DNA of 64,000 bases. It comes from JAKQEM01 sp964391185 (GTDB lineage Bacteria; Patescibacteriota; Gracilibacteria; Peribacterales; Peribacteraceae). Of the stretch, positions 43,475 to 52,740 are shown in pieces. The notes below the pieces were generated by a model. It searched no databases and was not told the origin of the DNA. It saw only the letters and a program-made list of their open reading frames with translations. The stretch is taken from positions 156,267 through 220,266 of the forward strand of contig CAYMIX010000002.1 in the NCBI GenBank assembly GCA_964391185.1, in the 5' to 3' direction. Within the stretch, counting starts at the first letter, position 1, and every line of letters starts with the position of its first letter. The position numbers and the translations under genes were made by a program.

Positions 43475-45376
43475 CTACCGCACTTTGAGTTGTTCTAATG
43501 CCGACAACGCCGCTCTATTCTGCGGATCAATCCGAATGATCTGCCGGAACTGCTCTATCGCTCCCTCACGATTCCCCTGCTGCGAGTAGAGCAACCCAAG
43601 GTTGATGCGCGCGGCGATAACACGTGGACGAAGGTCGATCGCTTTTTCATATGCAGTGATCGCTTCATCGTAACGGCCAAGCTTGGTAAAGAGCACTGCT
43701 TCGTTGTAATAGGCATCTGCAAATGATGGCTCTACCGCGACTGCTTTTTCATATGCAGCGATAGCCAGTTCCGTTTCACCACGCTTCGCCCTCAGAATTC
43801 CGATATTCGTATAGACCTCCGCAGAGTTTGGATCGAACGAAAGCGCATGATCGTAGGCAATAAACGCCTTATCATCGTCACGCATATTCGCGTACACAAT
43901 TCCTTTGCCGAAGTATGCGAGCGCAAACTCACGGTCGATCTCCAAAGCATGATCATATAAGTGCAATGCTTCTTCGTATTCACCGGTGGAATTTCGCAAT
44001 GCTGCGTAGTTTACATAGGTGCGAGGATGCTCTTTGAGCGCTAATGATTTATCGAAATATTCCTCCGCCTTCGCGTAATCTTTCTGCAAACGATACACAT
44101 TCCCCAGGTTGTTATACGCAGCATATGAACCTTCTGGCGCATGTGCGATCACGTGTTCAAAGAGTGATTGGCTATTGAACCACACAAGCGACTGTGTGGA
44201 TGCCAATGCGGCAAGAACGAGTATGCATAACCCCGATACTGCCGAACTAATTTTCACACGGGAAATTTGTGCGTATACCGTCGATCCATGTTCGATCCAT
44301 TTCGTCAGAAGGAATCCGATGATGAATAATATTCCGATGGATGGGATATACGCATAGCGATCGGACCCGATGTAATAATCCCCTCCACCTTTGGCGATAT
44401 TGATGAATGTCGGTGCTAGCGTGATCATGTAAAACACAAACCCGAATGCAATCGCACGAGTGAAGCGCAGCGTGATCAGTGCAACGCACGTAAGAGTAAT
44501 CACACCCAGGACTGGCAAAAAGAAGTCTGGTGAAGAGAGAAGAATATCGCTGTTATACGGATAAATAACACTGAGATGTGCTGGCCAGAAAAGTTTTCCC
44601 AAGTAAAAAATCGAACTCTTAAACGCCATCAGCACTTTCTCTGAAAAGGTCGAGGCTTCGTTGACGCCAATTTTTCCGTAGAGCGCGACGAACCCGAAAA
44701 CAATCGAAAGCAGAACGTACGGAATAATTTTCCTCCAATCCTGACGACTGAGACGACCGTGTTCTCGCCACAAGAAAAGCACAAGCACAGCCGGCAATGT
44801 GATAATCATCACCTTGGATGCCAAGCCAAGAACGAACAGCCCGAGGCTCAGCCAGTACAACTTCTTCGATTGATCACTTTCCTCTCGACTGTAGAAAAAC
44901 GCGATAATCGAACTCAGAAAAAATACCGTTGAAAGGACATCTTTGCGTCCACTCGCCCAGGACACAGCTTCCACGTTCAGCGGGTGAACGAGGAACAAAA
45001 GTCCGATGATCACCGCGATGGAACGATGTTTGAATAGGAGAAATACGAGCCAGCACACAAGCAATGTATTCATAATGTGCAACACCAAGCTCTGGAAATG
45101 GAAGAGGAATGGCGTCCCCTGACCGAGCACATAATCGAGTTTGTATGAGAGCAGTGTCACCGGGATGTACAACTCAGGATCGTATGTGGTGAAAGCGCGC
45201 CCGAGCGACGCCCAAGACATTTCCATCACTGCAGGGTTTTGATAGATCAACAAGCCATCATCCCATCGGACGAATCCATTCTTGAGAGAGCCACCGTAGA
45301 TAACCAAGGCGATGATCGCGAAAAATACAACAATTGCCCAGCGGGTTGTTCGCGACGGCAGAAAAGGCAATTCCAT
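43475..45376 (-). CDS. TMTC-like membrane protein with C-terminal TPR repeats
   Basis: 633 residues. About ten helices with an early WDDGLLIYQNP acidic loop and a HPLNVEAVSWASGRKD motif, matching bacterial relatives of TMTC O-mannosyltransferases. These are followed by six to seven TPR units (about 420-630). The GT-C part may glycosylate proteins while the TPRs bind partners. ATG at 45376 is preferred: TACACT lies 6 nt upstream. A longer frame runs through a GTT-word array. Confidence 0.75.
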   Translation of the reverse strand: MELPFLPSRTTRWAIVVFFAIIALVIYGGSLKNGFVRWDDGLLIYQNPAVMEMSWASLGRAFTTYDPELYIPVTLLSYKLDYVLGQGTPFLFHFQSLVLHIMNTLLVCWLVFLLFKHRSIAVIIGLLFLVHPLNVEAVSWASGRKDVLSTVFFLSSIIAFFYSREESDQSKKLYWLSLGLFVLGLASKVMIITLPAVLVLFLWREHGRLSRQDWRKIIPYVLLSIVFGFVALYGKIGVNEASTFSEKVLMAFKSSIFYLGKLFWPAHLSVIYPYNSDILLSSPDFFLPVLGVITLTCVALITLRFTRAIAFGFVFYMITLAPTFINIAKGGGDYYIGSDRYAYIPSIGILFIIGFLLTKWIEHGSTVYAQISRVKISSAVSGLCILVLAALASTQSLVWFNSQSLFEHVIAHAPEGSYAAYNNLGNVYRLQKDYAKAEEYFDKSLALKEHPRTYVNYAALRNSTGEYEEALHLYDHALEIDREFALAYFGKGIVYANMRDDDKAFIAYDHALSFDPNSAEVYTNIGILRAKRGETELAIAAYEKAVAVEPSFADAYYNEAVLFTKLGRYDEAITAYEKAIDLRPRVIAARINLGLLYSQQGNREGAIEQFRQIIRIDPQNRAALSALEQLKVR

Positions 45377-45411
45377 ATACATAGTGTAGGCTACATTACT
45401 TGTTTTTCCAC

Positions 45412-45481
45412 GCAGTTTCGTTACGCGTTTGCGCGTTACGCGTTGAGCTGCCGAACGAGCAACGCGCCAACGTGCAAACAA
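45412..45481. repeat. word-array palindrome of GTTACGC-type words
   Basis: The left arm is GTTACGC, GTTTGCGC, GTTACGC, GTTGAGC. The right arm on the minus strand is GTTTGCAC, GTTGGCGC, GTTGCTC, GTT. It shares words with 57853 and with the GT4 gene array at 28715. It lies between divergent genes. Confidence 0.7.
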
Positions 45482-45548
45482 TAGAATGTCGATCTTTCTT
45501 GCATACCAGAGAGCATTCCCCCACAATCAGAGCACTTTCCCCATTTTT

Positions 45549-46151
45549 ATGATCAGCACCAAATTTGTATCGGCAACAATGACAGGCGTTATCTGTTTTT
45601 CCATTGCAACACCTGCGTTTGCAAAAACCTCTGATGAAATCCTCGATGAACAGAAGTCATTCACGGTAAACCAAGTCTGCGAAGGCCGTGATAGAACACA
45701 GCGCGCCTACGGCAAATGTATCGGTGATGCTCTCAAGCGCATCAATATGCTCCGCGATGAATTCAACGACGCATTGGAAATAGAGCGTACGGAATGGTAC
45801 GAGAGTCACTCTCATCTCGGCGTAAGTGCAGAATACAGTCAGGCGCTCAAGGAATTCACCACTGGTGTCACCGCTAAGCGCAAGCTCTTCAGCGACCAAC
45901 AGCGCGCTGCAGAAAAGGTTTTCTTCGCCGCACAGAAAACAGTCCGTCAAGAAGGACTGAGCTCTAGCTCAAATTCTTCAAGGAGTTCACTGCGCCCAGT
46001 AAAAGCAACCGACGAAAAGGCCGCAGCACTCAAGTGTGCCAAAGTAAAAGATGACAATGGCAAGCGCCTTTGTATCCGTCAGCAGCTCCGCCTCTTGAAC
46101 CCAGGCCTCTCCCAAATGGGTGCGGCTTCTGGAAGAACGCGCGGTCAGTAA
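45549..46151 (+). CDS. secreted hypothetical protein, cysteine-containing
   Basis: 200 residues. A signal peptide (hydrophobic stretch ending in PAFAKTS near residue 25) is followed by a charged helical body, a serine-rich linker (SSSSNSSRSS) and a C-terminal region with two cysteines (LKCAKVK, LCIRQQ). Family not recognised. ATG at 45549 gives the signal peptide. A good terminator follows. Confidence 0.7.
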   Translation: MISTKFVSATMTGVICFSIATPAFAKTSDEILDEQKSFTVNQVCEGRDRTQRAYGKCIGDALKRINMLRDEFNDALEIERTEWYESHSHLGVSAEYSQALKEFTTGVTAKRKLFSDQQRAAEKVFFAAQKTVRQEGLSSSSNSSRSSLRPVKATDEKAAALKCAKVKDDNGKRLCIRQQLRLLNPGLSQMGAASGRTRGQ

Positions 46152-46176
46152 TTCGTAACAAATAAAGCATTCTAAA

Positions 46177-46204
46177 GGTGCCCGTAGATCGGGCATCTTT
46201 TTTT
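46177..46204 (+). terminator. Rho-independent terminator
   Basis: An 8-bp stem GGTGCCCG/CGGGCATC (one G-T pair) with loop TAGAT is followed by seven T. Confidence 0.85.
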
Positions 46205-46331
46205 ATATCCACATGCAATAAAGTACATTTCTATTTGCATTACATCATGTTTTTGGCCACAATGCGCGACCTTCATTCGCCCGAGAGCACACTCCACGGT
46301 AGAATGACGCCATCTTCCCTTTTTCGTTTTT

Positions 46332-46766
46332 ATGGAACAGACCCTTATTCTCCTTAAGCCAGACGCCGTGATGAACGGTGTATGCGGCAACGTTATCAAC
46401 CGTTTTGATAAAGCAGGATTCAAAATCCGCGGATGCAAAATGATTTATCTCTCGAGCGACATTCTCCGCGATCACTACTCGCACATCGCTGACAAGCCTT
46501 TCTACCCAGAGGTGGAGGCCTTCATGCAGAGCGCACCGGTCATTGCATTGGTTCTCGAAGGTGAAGATATCATCAACCGCATGCGCGACATGCTCGGTGT
46601 GACTGATTGCTTGCAAGCTGCTCCAGGCACTATCCGTGCTGAACTCGGAAGCAAAGAACCAGGCAAGAGCAAAATGCAGAACATCGCTCATGCTTCTGAT
46701 GGACCAGAAGCTGCAGCGAAGGAAGTTGCACGTTTCTTCAAGGAAGAAGAATTGTTTGCGTACTAA
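46332..46766 (+). CDS. ndk: nucleoside diphosphate kinase
   Basis: 144 residues. The phosphorylated His120 lies in NIAHASDG, and LILLKPDAV is the N-terminal strand with the conserved Lys. It equalises NTP pools, often in multimers. A TAGAAT hexamer at 46300-46305 leaves a leader of about 20 nt with no Shine-Dalgarno. A composite hairpin plus T-run closes the gene. Confidence 0.93.
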   Translation: MEQTLILLKPDAVMNGVCGNVINRFDKAGFKIRGCKMIYLSSDILRDHYSHIADKPFYPEVEAFMQSAPVIALVLEGEDIINRMRDMLGVTDCLQAAPGTIRAELGSKEPGKSKMQNIAHASDGPEAAAKEVARFFKEEELFAY

Positions 46767-46781
46767 GAGAAGAGCTTAACA

Positions 46782-46856
46782 AAGGTGTCATCCTGCCTGC
46801 CCACCGAAACTCGAAGAGCGAAGGTGGGAGCACGGACGAGGGAGACACCTTTTTTG
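46782..46856 (+). terminator. composite hairpin terminator after ndk
   Basis: Outer stem AAGGTGTC/GACACCTT and inner stem CCCACC/GGTGGG are followed by six T. The inner part (CCTGCCTGCCC ... GCGAAGGTGGGAGC) is shared with 54941-54984, so a dispersed repeat serves as terminator. Confidence 0.7.
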
Positions 46857-46858
46857 TG

Positions 46859-47668
46859 CTAATCCTTCTTCACCGGCTTCGTCACTACTCCATACCGCTC
46901 TGCTGCCTCATAACTGAGGTCAAAAATCACTTTGAGCGCATCTGCGATCTCTTGGCTTTCAATAATGATGCCAAGCTTTTCCTTCCACGAGGTGATGTTG
47001 ATCTTATTGTCGTACACTTGAATCTCCGGCTTGAAATCAAATTTATCGGCGGGAATAAGCGCACTCTGACGAAGTTCTTCTGTATCACGTGCCTGCCCTT
47101 CGCGTGAAGCCGGCGTATCCGGATGAATCGACTTCATCGCGATATGTTTCTTCGCGCGGCGTTTGAAATACGTATTGAAATACTCCGGCTGCACATCGAG
47201 CAATGCATCATATGAAGCCCACGAACGCAGCCCTTCTTTGCTCGTCAGCGTATCTTCGTACACTTTCTCCAATCCTGCGACGCCTTCATAAAACGTAATA
47301 CGCGGACGCGATGCCGCCCAGTGGCGGGATGATAATTCTTCACCGTATTCCTGAAGCAAACTTAGCTGCGTATCGATTTCTTCGTCCGTTCGTACCTTTT
47401 TTATCTTGAGCATACGCTCCAGATTTTCTTTCTTCTCCGTGGCGTAATACTGCGTGTTCGCGCGCTTCGTCTTCACCATCAATCCTTTCTGCACCAGAAC
47501 ATCCAAGATACTTCGAACGGTATTCCGTGGCATTTCACTCACACGTGCGATGTGCGATGCAGGTTGAGCACCGAATTCAAGCGTCTTGAGGAAGACCTTT
47601 ATTTCCTTATCTGTCAGCTGGAAGGACTTAAGAAAAGTACGAAGCATCATGGAGTGAGTATGTGCCAT
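46859..47668 (-). CDS. TrmB-like winged-helix transcriptional regulator
   Basis: 269 residues. An N-terminal winged helix (about 12-80: KEIKVFLKTLEFG, ASHIARVSEMPRNTVRSILD) is followed by a coiled linker and a C-terminal effector domain. The pattern fits TrmB/PF01978. The best start is ATG at 47668; an upstream in-frame ATG would lie within the first operator. Two identical palindromes immediately upstream suggest autoregulation and control of the divergent fusion gene. Confidence 0.8.
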   Translation of the reverse strand: MAHTHSMMLRTFLKSFQLTDKEIKVFLKTLEFGAQPASHIARVSEMPRNTVRSILDVLVQKGLMVKTKRANTQYYATEKKENLERMLKIKKVRTDEEIDTQLSLLQEYGEELSSRHWAASRPRITFYEGVAGLEKVYEDTLTSKEGLRSWASYDALLDVQPEYFNTYFKRRAKKHIAMKSIHPDTPASREGQARDTEELRQSALIPADKFDFKPEIQVYDNKINITSWKEKLGIIIESQEIADALKVIFDLSYEAAERYGVVTKPVKKD

Positions 47669-47678
47669 AAGTATAGGC

Positions 47679-47697
47679 TGACGAAGTATGTTCGTCA
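47679..47697. promoter_or_regulatory. operator 1, TGACGAA-N5-TTCGTCA
   Basis: A perfect inverted repeat with 7-bp arms and spacer GTATG, beginning 10 bp upstream of the regulator ATG. Likely bound by a dimer of the TrmB-like protein. Confidence 0.75.
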
Positions 47698-47706
47698 ATT
47701 TAATAC

Positions 47707-47725
47707 TGACGAATAAAGTTCGTCA
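47707..47725. promoter_or_regulatory. operator 2, TGACGAA-N5-TTCGTCA
   Basis: A second perfect copy with identical arms and spacer TAAAG. It is offset 28 bp from operator 1, so the two sites lie close to the same DNA face and could bind cooperatively. Confidence 0.75.
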
Positions 47726-47812
47726 TTGTGGTTTTTTGGCTTACATCAAACATTTATTTTATAGGAGCCATTCTTTGTTTATAGACAAATTATAGTAATT
47801 ATTTTAATTTAA

Positions 47813-47818
47813 TATTCT
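47813..47818 (+). promoter_or_regulatory. -10 hexamer TATTCT, 5 nt before ATG
   Basis: It lies in an AT-rich stretch just before the fusion gene ATG at 47824. It is the closest of the leaderless-type signals. Confidence 0.4.
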
Positions 47819-47823
47819 GGGCG

Positions 47824-50796
47824 ATGGTAGAAATCGCCCAATCTATAGGCTTAGAAGGCACGAAACAAGTCAGAAAACCTGCGCTGATGGCTGTCTCGGC
47901 ACCCCATTGGATACGGCGCGCTGTCCCCCATAGCATGGGGCTTAATTCCAGGACTCCCTTCTCTCTCCAGAATGCGATCAGGATAGCTGCCAAGAACGCA
48001 CTGGATGGAACAGGTGCGCTTGGCAAATCGAACTGGGCTGATAAAAAAAGCCTGCGGGAATCGGTAACACTGATGAATTACTGGATTGATCAGAGAGCTG
48101 ACTATGAAAAAATGCTCCGAAGAATCCGCCCGAACGTGCTCTTCTTGGGTGCGATGACTCCGAGCTTCCCCGGAGCGATCGAAGTGGCGAAGAGCGCAAA
48201 AGAAATTCTCAACGAAGATGTGTTTATTCTTCTTGGCGGCAAACACGTGAACGAAACGCTTTTTGAGGATAAGCAGGGAACGATGCACCATGCGAAGGAC
48301 TCCCCTGTCCGCCTGATGCAGGAAGGGAAAATTCCGGATGTATTCGACATGGTCTGCGCAGGGAGATGTGAAGACATGATCGCACATATTGCTGAGCGCA
48401 TCTGTTCTTTATTGATGGAAGGTACATCTTCACGAGAAATTTATGAGGAAATGGATCGTATCGCGAAAAAAGCCAAAGGAGATTGGAGGGCAGGATGGAT
48501 TATGGATGGCGTTCGCCATACTGTTCGAAGTTTGAAAATACCATTGGATACGAATGAACTACCCATTCCCGCAGAAATCTTTGGCATTGAAGACAGGTTC
48601 GATATTTTTGACACAAAACTGACTGCTCATGCATTCAGCGATACATCGGCCGGTTGCGTATTCGATTGCTTCTTCTGCAGTGAACGCTCCACGGTGAATG
48701 GAAGACCGCACAAACCGAACACTGCGGCCGATCGACTTTTCCGTCAGTTCAAAGCAATCAAACATACGGCGTGCACCGAACATACAACTGCATCCATCTC
48801 AGCATTTGTTGAAGATTCCACATTGCTCGGAACAGGCAAGAAGCCAGACCAATTGCTCCAATTGGCAACGCTGATGAAAAAAGAAGATTTCTCTATGCCT
48901 TTTGGCGGACAATTTACGGTGGACCAATTGCTCGATACAGAAATCCAGCAAGCGATCATCGAATTGCGCTCTGTGGGATTATCGTATGTGTTTTGTGGGA
49001 TGGAAACTGCTGATGAGAGTGTGGCAGGAACGATGTCGAAGAACGTGCACAAGAAGGAATCGTGGATCAAACGCAATGAACGAGTGATCGCATTTTTGAA
49101 ACATGCAGAACTTCAGTACGGCGTCGCAGTATTGTTTGGACTTGGTGAAAATCAGGAGAAGCGTATTAGTCAACTGAATCAAATCAAACAGTGGCAGGAC
49201 ACATACTGCCTGCCATCTGTTGTCAGTTTGAACTTGGCAACTAAGCATCCTCTACAACAGGATGATGGAAGCGAAGAAGATTTCACGGCATGGGGGGTGA
49301 CAGTGGATTCGCCATACATTGAAGTATTTCAGCGCGTGTTCTCAGAATCATCAGTGCAACATGCTCTGTATCCTGCATTACTTCCGACCATTGAAGAATT
49401 GCTGGAAATCGAACACTTATATAAACGCCTTACATTGAAGCAGAAACCGTATGAAACGGTGGTGCAGGAAAGCAACGATTTCTACTTCGATGACGAGCTG
49501 TATCAGCGGTATACCGAAGGCCGAATGTCTGCCCTGCATTTCAATAGTGCGTGCGTGGGTATGCCTTCCGCTGCCGTCCGCGCTATCAGTACAAATATTG
49601 CGAAGCGAGAAGACGAGCTCACAGATGAAGAGAAAGAAATAATCCTGAGAAATGCACGAACGCGTGCTGCATCGCTGGTGAACCTTTCTGATGAGCGAGG
49701 AGTAGTGCTCACGCGGAACACGACGGAAGCAGCAAGTTTTGTCTACTGGCTCGCCGGATTACAATCCGGGGACCATGTGCTGCTCACTGACGCAGAGAAT
49801 ACATCCATTAAGCGTTTATTCGAACAACACATCGATCACGGTAATCCCAAGCGCGAAGACTATTGGTCCGCATGGACCAGACATTATTCCGCACGCGGTG
49901 CCACGTATCCTGATTTCCAACCATCGTATACTGGCGTGGAGACAACGACCGTGCACGTGCTTGCAGCGACCGACGAGGAGATTGAATCGAACATTCGATC
50001 ATGCATCAATGCCAAGACGAAAGTACTAACCTTCAGCCATGTGCTTCGAAACACCGGACGGGAAATGAATGTACAAACACTGTGCGAGTTGGCCCGTGCA
50101 GTAAAGGCCAAAAAGAATCCGGAGGATCCTGACATCTTTATTTTTGTAGACGGAGCGCAGGCTCTGGGGAATCTTCCCTCTGTTGATTTCGCAACTCTCG
50201 GCTGCGATGCATACGTGGCTACTCCTCATAAAACGATGGGGAGTGAAGTGATTGGCTTGCTGTATTTCGATACGGAAAATCCACGGATTCACCATCGTCT
50301 TGAGGCGCTGAGAACACTCGACCCTCTCCATCAACAAGTGATACTGGACGGCATGTTCGACGAGCGCCTAGGAATCACTGCGAATGTGGATGACAATCTT
50401 TCCTATGGAGACATTGCTGGATTTTCCGCGGCCATCGATGACTTGCACGCTAGCGGGCTGCGCGGCAATAACTTCTCCGCGTTGCACGAACATCGTTCCA
50501 CACTGAAAGCATATTGCAAGCGCGAATTGCAAACATTGAGCACGGAGCTGGGAATCGATATCGTTATTCCGGAAATTGGACCCGCAACAAGCTTTATTCT
50601 CTCCATTCATATTCCGTCAAAAGACGGTAAACGGATTGCCAAGCAACTCGCGAAAAAAGGAGTATTCCTTTCATACATTCACGGACAAACCGATAGCGAT
50701 CTCTCGAAAATCCTGCGCATTTCATTTAGGCATAATCAGAGCCCCGAGGAGATTGATATGCTCATCAATTCTCTTAGAGAGATTTTGAATCAGTGA
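47824..50796 (+). CDS. cobalamin-binding-like / radical SAM / class-V aminotransferase fusion
   Basis: 990 residues in three parts. About 95-190 is Rossmann-like and placed as in B12-binding radical SAM proteins (LFLGAMTPSFPG, ILLGGKHVNET) but lacks DxHxxG. About 265-480 is a radical SAM domain with CxxxCxxC at C278, C282, C285. About 560-990 is a class-V PLP domain with D776 (VDGAQ) and K803 (TPHKTMG). The C-terminal part has no cysteine where SufS has C366, so cysteine desulfurase activity is unlikely; an epimerase, lyase or kynureninase-like role fits better. It diverges from a TrmB-like regulator. The reaction is unknown. Confidence 0.8.
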   Translation: MVEIAQSIGLEGTKQVRKPALMAVSAPHWIRRAVPHSMGLNSRTPFSLQNAIRIAAKNALDGTGALGKSNWADKKSLRESVTLMNYWIDQRADYEKMLRRIRPNVLFLGAMTPSFPGAIEVAKSAKEILNEDVFILLGGKHVNETLFEDKQGTMHHAKDSPVRLMQEGKIPDVFDMVCAGRCEDMIAHIAERICSLLMEGTSSREIYEEMDRIAKKAKGDWRAGWIMDGVRHTVRSLKIPLDTNELPIPAEIFGIEDRFDIFDTKLTAHAFSDTSAGCVFDCFFCSERSTVNGRPHKPNTAADRLFRQFKAIKHTACTEHTTASISAFVEDSTLLGTGKKPDQLLQLATLMKKEDFSMPFGGQFTVDQLLDTEIQQAIIELRSVGLSYVFCGMETADESVAGTMSKNVHKKESWIKRNERVIAFLKHAELQYGVAVLFGLGENQEKRISQLNQIKQWQDTYCLPSVVSLNLATKHPLQQDDGSEEDFTAWGVTVDSPYIEVFQRVFSESSVQHALYPALLPTIEELLEIEHLYKRLTLKQKPYETVVQESNDFYFDDELYQRYTEGRMSALHFNSACVGMPSAAVRAISTNIAKREDELTDEEKEIILRNARTRAASLVNLSDERGVVLTRNTTEAASFVYWLAGLQSGDHVLLTDAENTSIKRLFEQHIDHGNPKREDYWSAWTRHYSARGATYPDFQPSYTGVETTTVHVLAATDEEIESNIRSCINAKTKVLTFSHVLRNTGREMNVQTLCELARAVKAKKNPEDPDIFIFVDGAQALGNLPSVDFATLGCDAYVATPHKTMGSEVIGLLYFDTENPRIHHRLEALRTLDPLHQQVILDGMFDERLGITANVDDNLSYGDIAGFSAAIDDLHASGLRGNNFSALHEHRSTLKAYCKRELQTLSTELGIDIVIPEIGPATSFILSIHIPSKDGKRIAKQLAKKGVFLSYIHGQTDSDLSKILRISFRHNQSPEEIDMLINSLREILNQ

Positions 50797-51389
50797 CATG
50801 CACAAGCACTTCCGCATCCACATCCTGTATGTGCTGAAGGCATATCAAGCTTGAATCGCCCTTCTCGCAAATCAATCGTCGACCCACCAATGCTCGCGAG
50901 CGTGAGAGATGTCGCGAATAATCGAATATCAGGAACCAATTCATTCGCAAAGATCTGGTCACCATCTGATTCTTTTTCCGCAAATTCCATCGCGAATCCG
51001 CCGCCGTCATCGAGGCCCACTTTTATTCCCCATCCAGCTTTGCCTTGAGATTCCATCAGCTGCTTAAGAGCAGACGCTGCGAGCTCGGTGATTGCCAATG
51101 TCTGCGGACGCTCCGGACGATCCTTCAATAGTTCATTGAGATCTGTGACCAAATCATCGATCTCCGCCTCTGGCATTCCGTGACTGCGACAACCATCTTC
51201 CAATGTTTCATACGCATTCGCTGCGCATGAATAACACGACAATCCATATTGAGCCAATAAAGACTCGGCATTTGGAAGAAGTGTCAGAATATCTGACACA
51301 CGCATTTCTCTCGAAATTCGACGATCTACATTGAATATTCGGGCAGGATTTTGGCTGTGCGACGCTGGCTTCTTCGTGTGCGATGACAT
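50790..51389 (-). CDS. DUF1858 plus HesB/IscA-like fusion protein
   Basis: 199 residues. About 28-95 is DUF1858 with the CYSCAANAYETLEDGC pattern. About 100-199 is an A-type iron-sulfur carrier domain ending in GCGCGSACACH. The first IscA ligand cysteine is missing (GGGFAMEF in place of a GGCSGF-type loop), so cluster binding would rest on the C-terminal cysteines. It overlaps the fusion gene by 7 bp convergently. A TAAACT hexamer is 6 nt before the ATG. Confidence 0.8.
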   Translation of the reverse strand: MSSHTKKPASHSQNPARIFNVDRRISREMRVSDILTLLPNAESLLAQYGLSCYSCAANAYETLEDGCRSHGMPEAEIDDLVTDLNELLKDRPERPQTLAITELAASALKQLMESQGKAGWGIKVGLDDGGGFAMEFAEKESDGDQIFANELVPDIRLFATSLTLASIGGSTIDLREGRFKLDMPSAHTGCGCGSACACH

Positions 51390-51395
51390 ATCCTC

Positions 51396-51401
51396 AGTTT
51401 A
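51396..51401 (-). promoter_or_regulatory. -10 hexamer TAAACT, 6 nt before ATG
   Basis: On the minus strand TAAACT is followed by GAGGAT and ATG at 51389. The GAGG is too close to act as a normal Shine-Dalgarno. Confidence 0.4.
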
Positions 51402-51439
51402 CCTCTTTGACTGCAAAGAGAACACATTTTTCCTTGTTT

Positions 51440-52729
51440 ATGAAGACGCTCTCCGCAACCTCACGCACGCTTTCCATGGTACTTATTCCAATTTTCACCC
51501 TGCTTTTAGGGTGGCAAGTCGGCGTACATGCCCAGCAACAACAGACAATCGATCTCCAGCGGAAGTTAGAATTGTTGTATTCAGGCGATACCCAGAGTGG
51601 CGCAACTCTGGGGGATCCTGAGGAAGAAGTAGACCTTGGACTCCTCTGGGGAACGTGGAGATTGCTTCAGTCTCGCTATATCGATGCTGATAAATTGCAG
51701 ACGCAACAGTTGGTTCTCGGCGCTGTCAGTGGACTCGTTAAAGCTGTTGGCGACCCATACACCGTATTTATGACACCCGATGAAAATGTTGATTTCCGCG
51801 ATAGCCTCAGTGGGCATTTGCAGGGAATTGGCGCAGAGCTTGATGAAAATGATGAAGTCATCAAAATTGTTCGCCCACTCAAGGGCTCCCCTGCTGAGAA
51901 AGCTGGAATTCTTCCAAACGACATTGTTGTAAAAGTGAATGATGAAGATATCACCGGACAAAACTTGCAGACTGTTATCAGTAAAATCCGCGGACAAAAA
52001 GGAACGTCTGTGAAGATTACGATCTTCCGCGAAAATGCTGATGATGTGCTCGAGTTCAATATCGTGCGCGATGACATCACCGTTCCAAGTATCGAATACA
52101 TGGTAAAGGAAACAGCAACAGGATCTGTCGGATACCTCGCGATCAATCAGTTTGGTTCCGAAACAGTGTCTGAAGTGCGCGAGATAATGGCAGGAGTCGA
52201 TGCATCTAAACTTAAAGGATTCATCGTCGATTTGCGCTTCAATGGTGGTGGATACTTAGATGCTGCAGTGGACTTAGTCTCGATGTTTCAGAAGGAAGGA
52301 AAAGTAGTGAGTGTGGAAGCGCGCGGCAAAGCCCCTCAGCGTCACTACGTTTCTGGCCAGACAATTCTCCCCGATATTCCTCTCGTGATTTTGCAGAACC
52401 AAGGCTCTGCTTCGGCGTCGGAAATTATGGCGGGCGCATTGCAGGACCATGAACGCGCGACGATCATTGGTATGAAGAGTTTCGGCAAAGGTACAGTGCA
52501 GGAGGTGGTGGATTTACCAGGTGGCAGCTCTCTCCGTGTGACGATCGCCAAGTGGCTCACGCCAGACGGTCATGATATCGGCAAGCTTGGTATCACGCCG
52601 GATATTGTCGTCGACCGCGTGCAGGCAGATGTTGATGCTCAGCGCGATCCGCAGTTGGAAGCAGCACTGCAATTCCTGACGACAGGGACAGTGACGGTGC
52701 GGACGGGTACGGGCACCTCTTCAAACTAA
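51440..52729 (+). CDS. ctp: C-terminal processing peptidase, S41 family
   Basis: 429 residues. Signal peptide (about 1-30, ending GVHAQQQ), PDZ domain (about 120-200), and a protease core with the catalytic Ser in GSASASEIMAG and Lys in SFGKGTVQ. It cleaves periplasmic or extracellular proteins from their C-termini. ATG at 51440 gives the signal peptide; the longer frame from 51383 does not. A GTTWAYTR word array follows. Confidence 0.92.
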   Translation: MKTLSATSRTLSMVLIPIFTLLLGWQVGVHAQQQQTIDLQRKLELLYSGDTQSGATLGDPEEEVDLGLLWGTWRLLQSRYIDADKLQTQQLVLGAVSGLVKAVGDPYTVFMTPDENVDFRDSLSGHLQGIGAELDENDEVIKIVRPLKGSPAEKAGILPNDIVVKVNDEDITGQNLQTVISKIRGQKGTSVKITIFRENADDVLEFNIVRDDITVPSIEYMVKETATGSVGYLAINQFGSETVSEVREIMAGVDASKLKGFIVDLRFNGGGYLDAAVDLVSMFQKEGKVVSVEARGKAPQRHYVSGQTILPDIPLVILQNQGSASASEIMAGALQDHERATIIGMKSFGKGTVQEVVDLPGGSSLRVTIAKWLTPDGHDIGKLGITPDIVVDRVQADVDAQRDPQLEAALQFLTTGTVTVRTGTGTSSN

Positions 52730-52740
52730 TTGTTACGTAG

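Noticed and set aside
45383..45526. N-terminal extension of the TMTC-like protein
   Set aside because: It reads through a GTT-word array and starts at TTG; TACACT lies 6 nt before ATG 45376.
47824..50796. Calling the PLP domain of the fusion a cysteine desulfurase
   Set aside because: The persulfide cysteine region has no cysteine (LSYIHGQT), so another class-V reaction is more likely.
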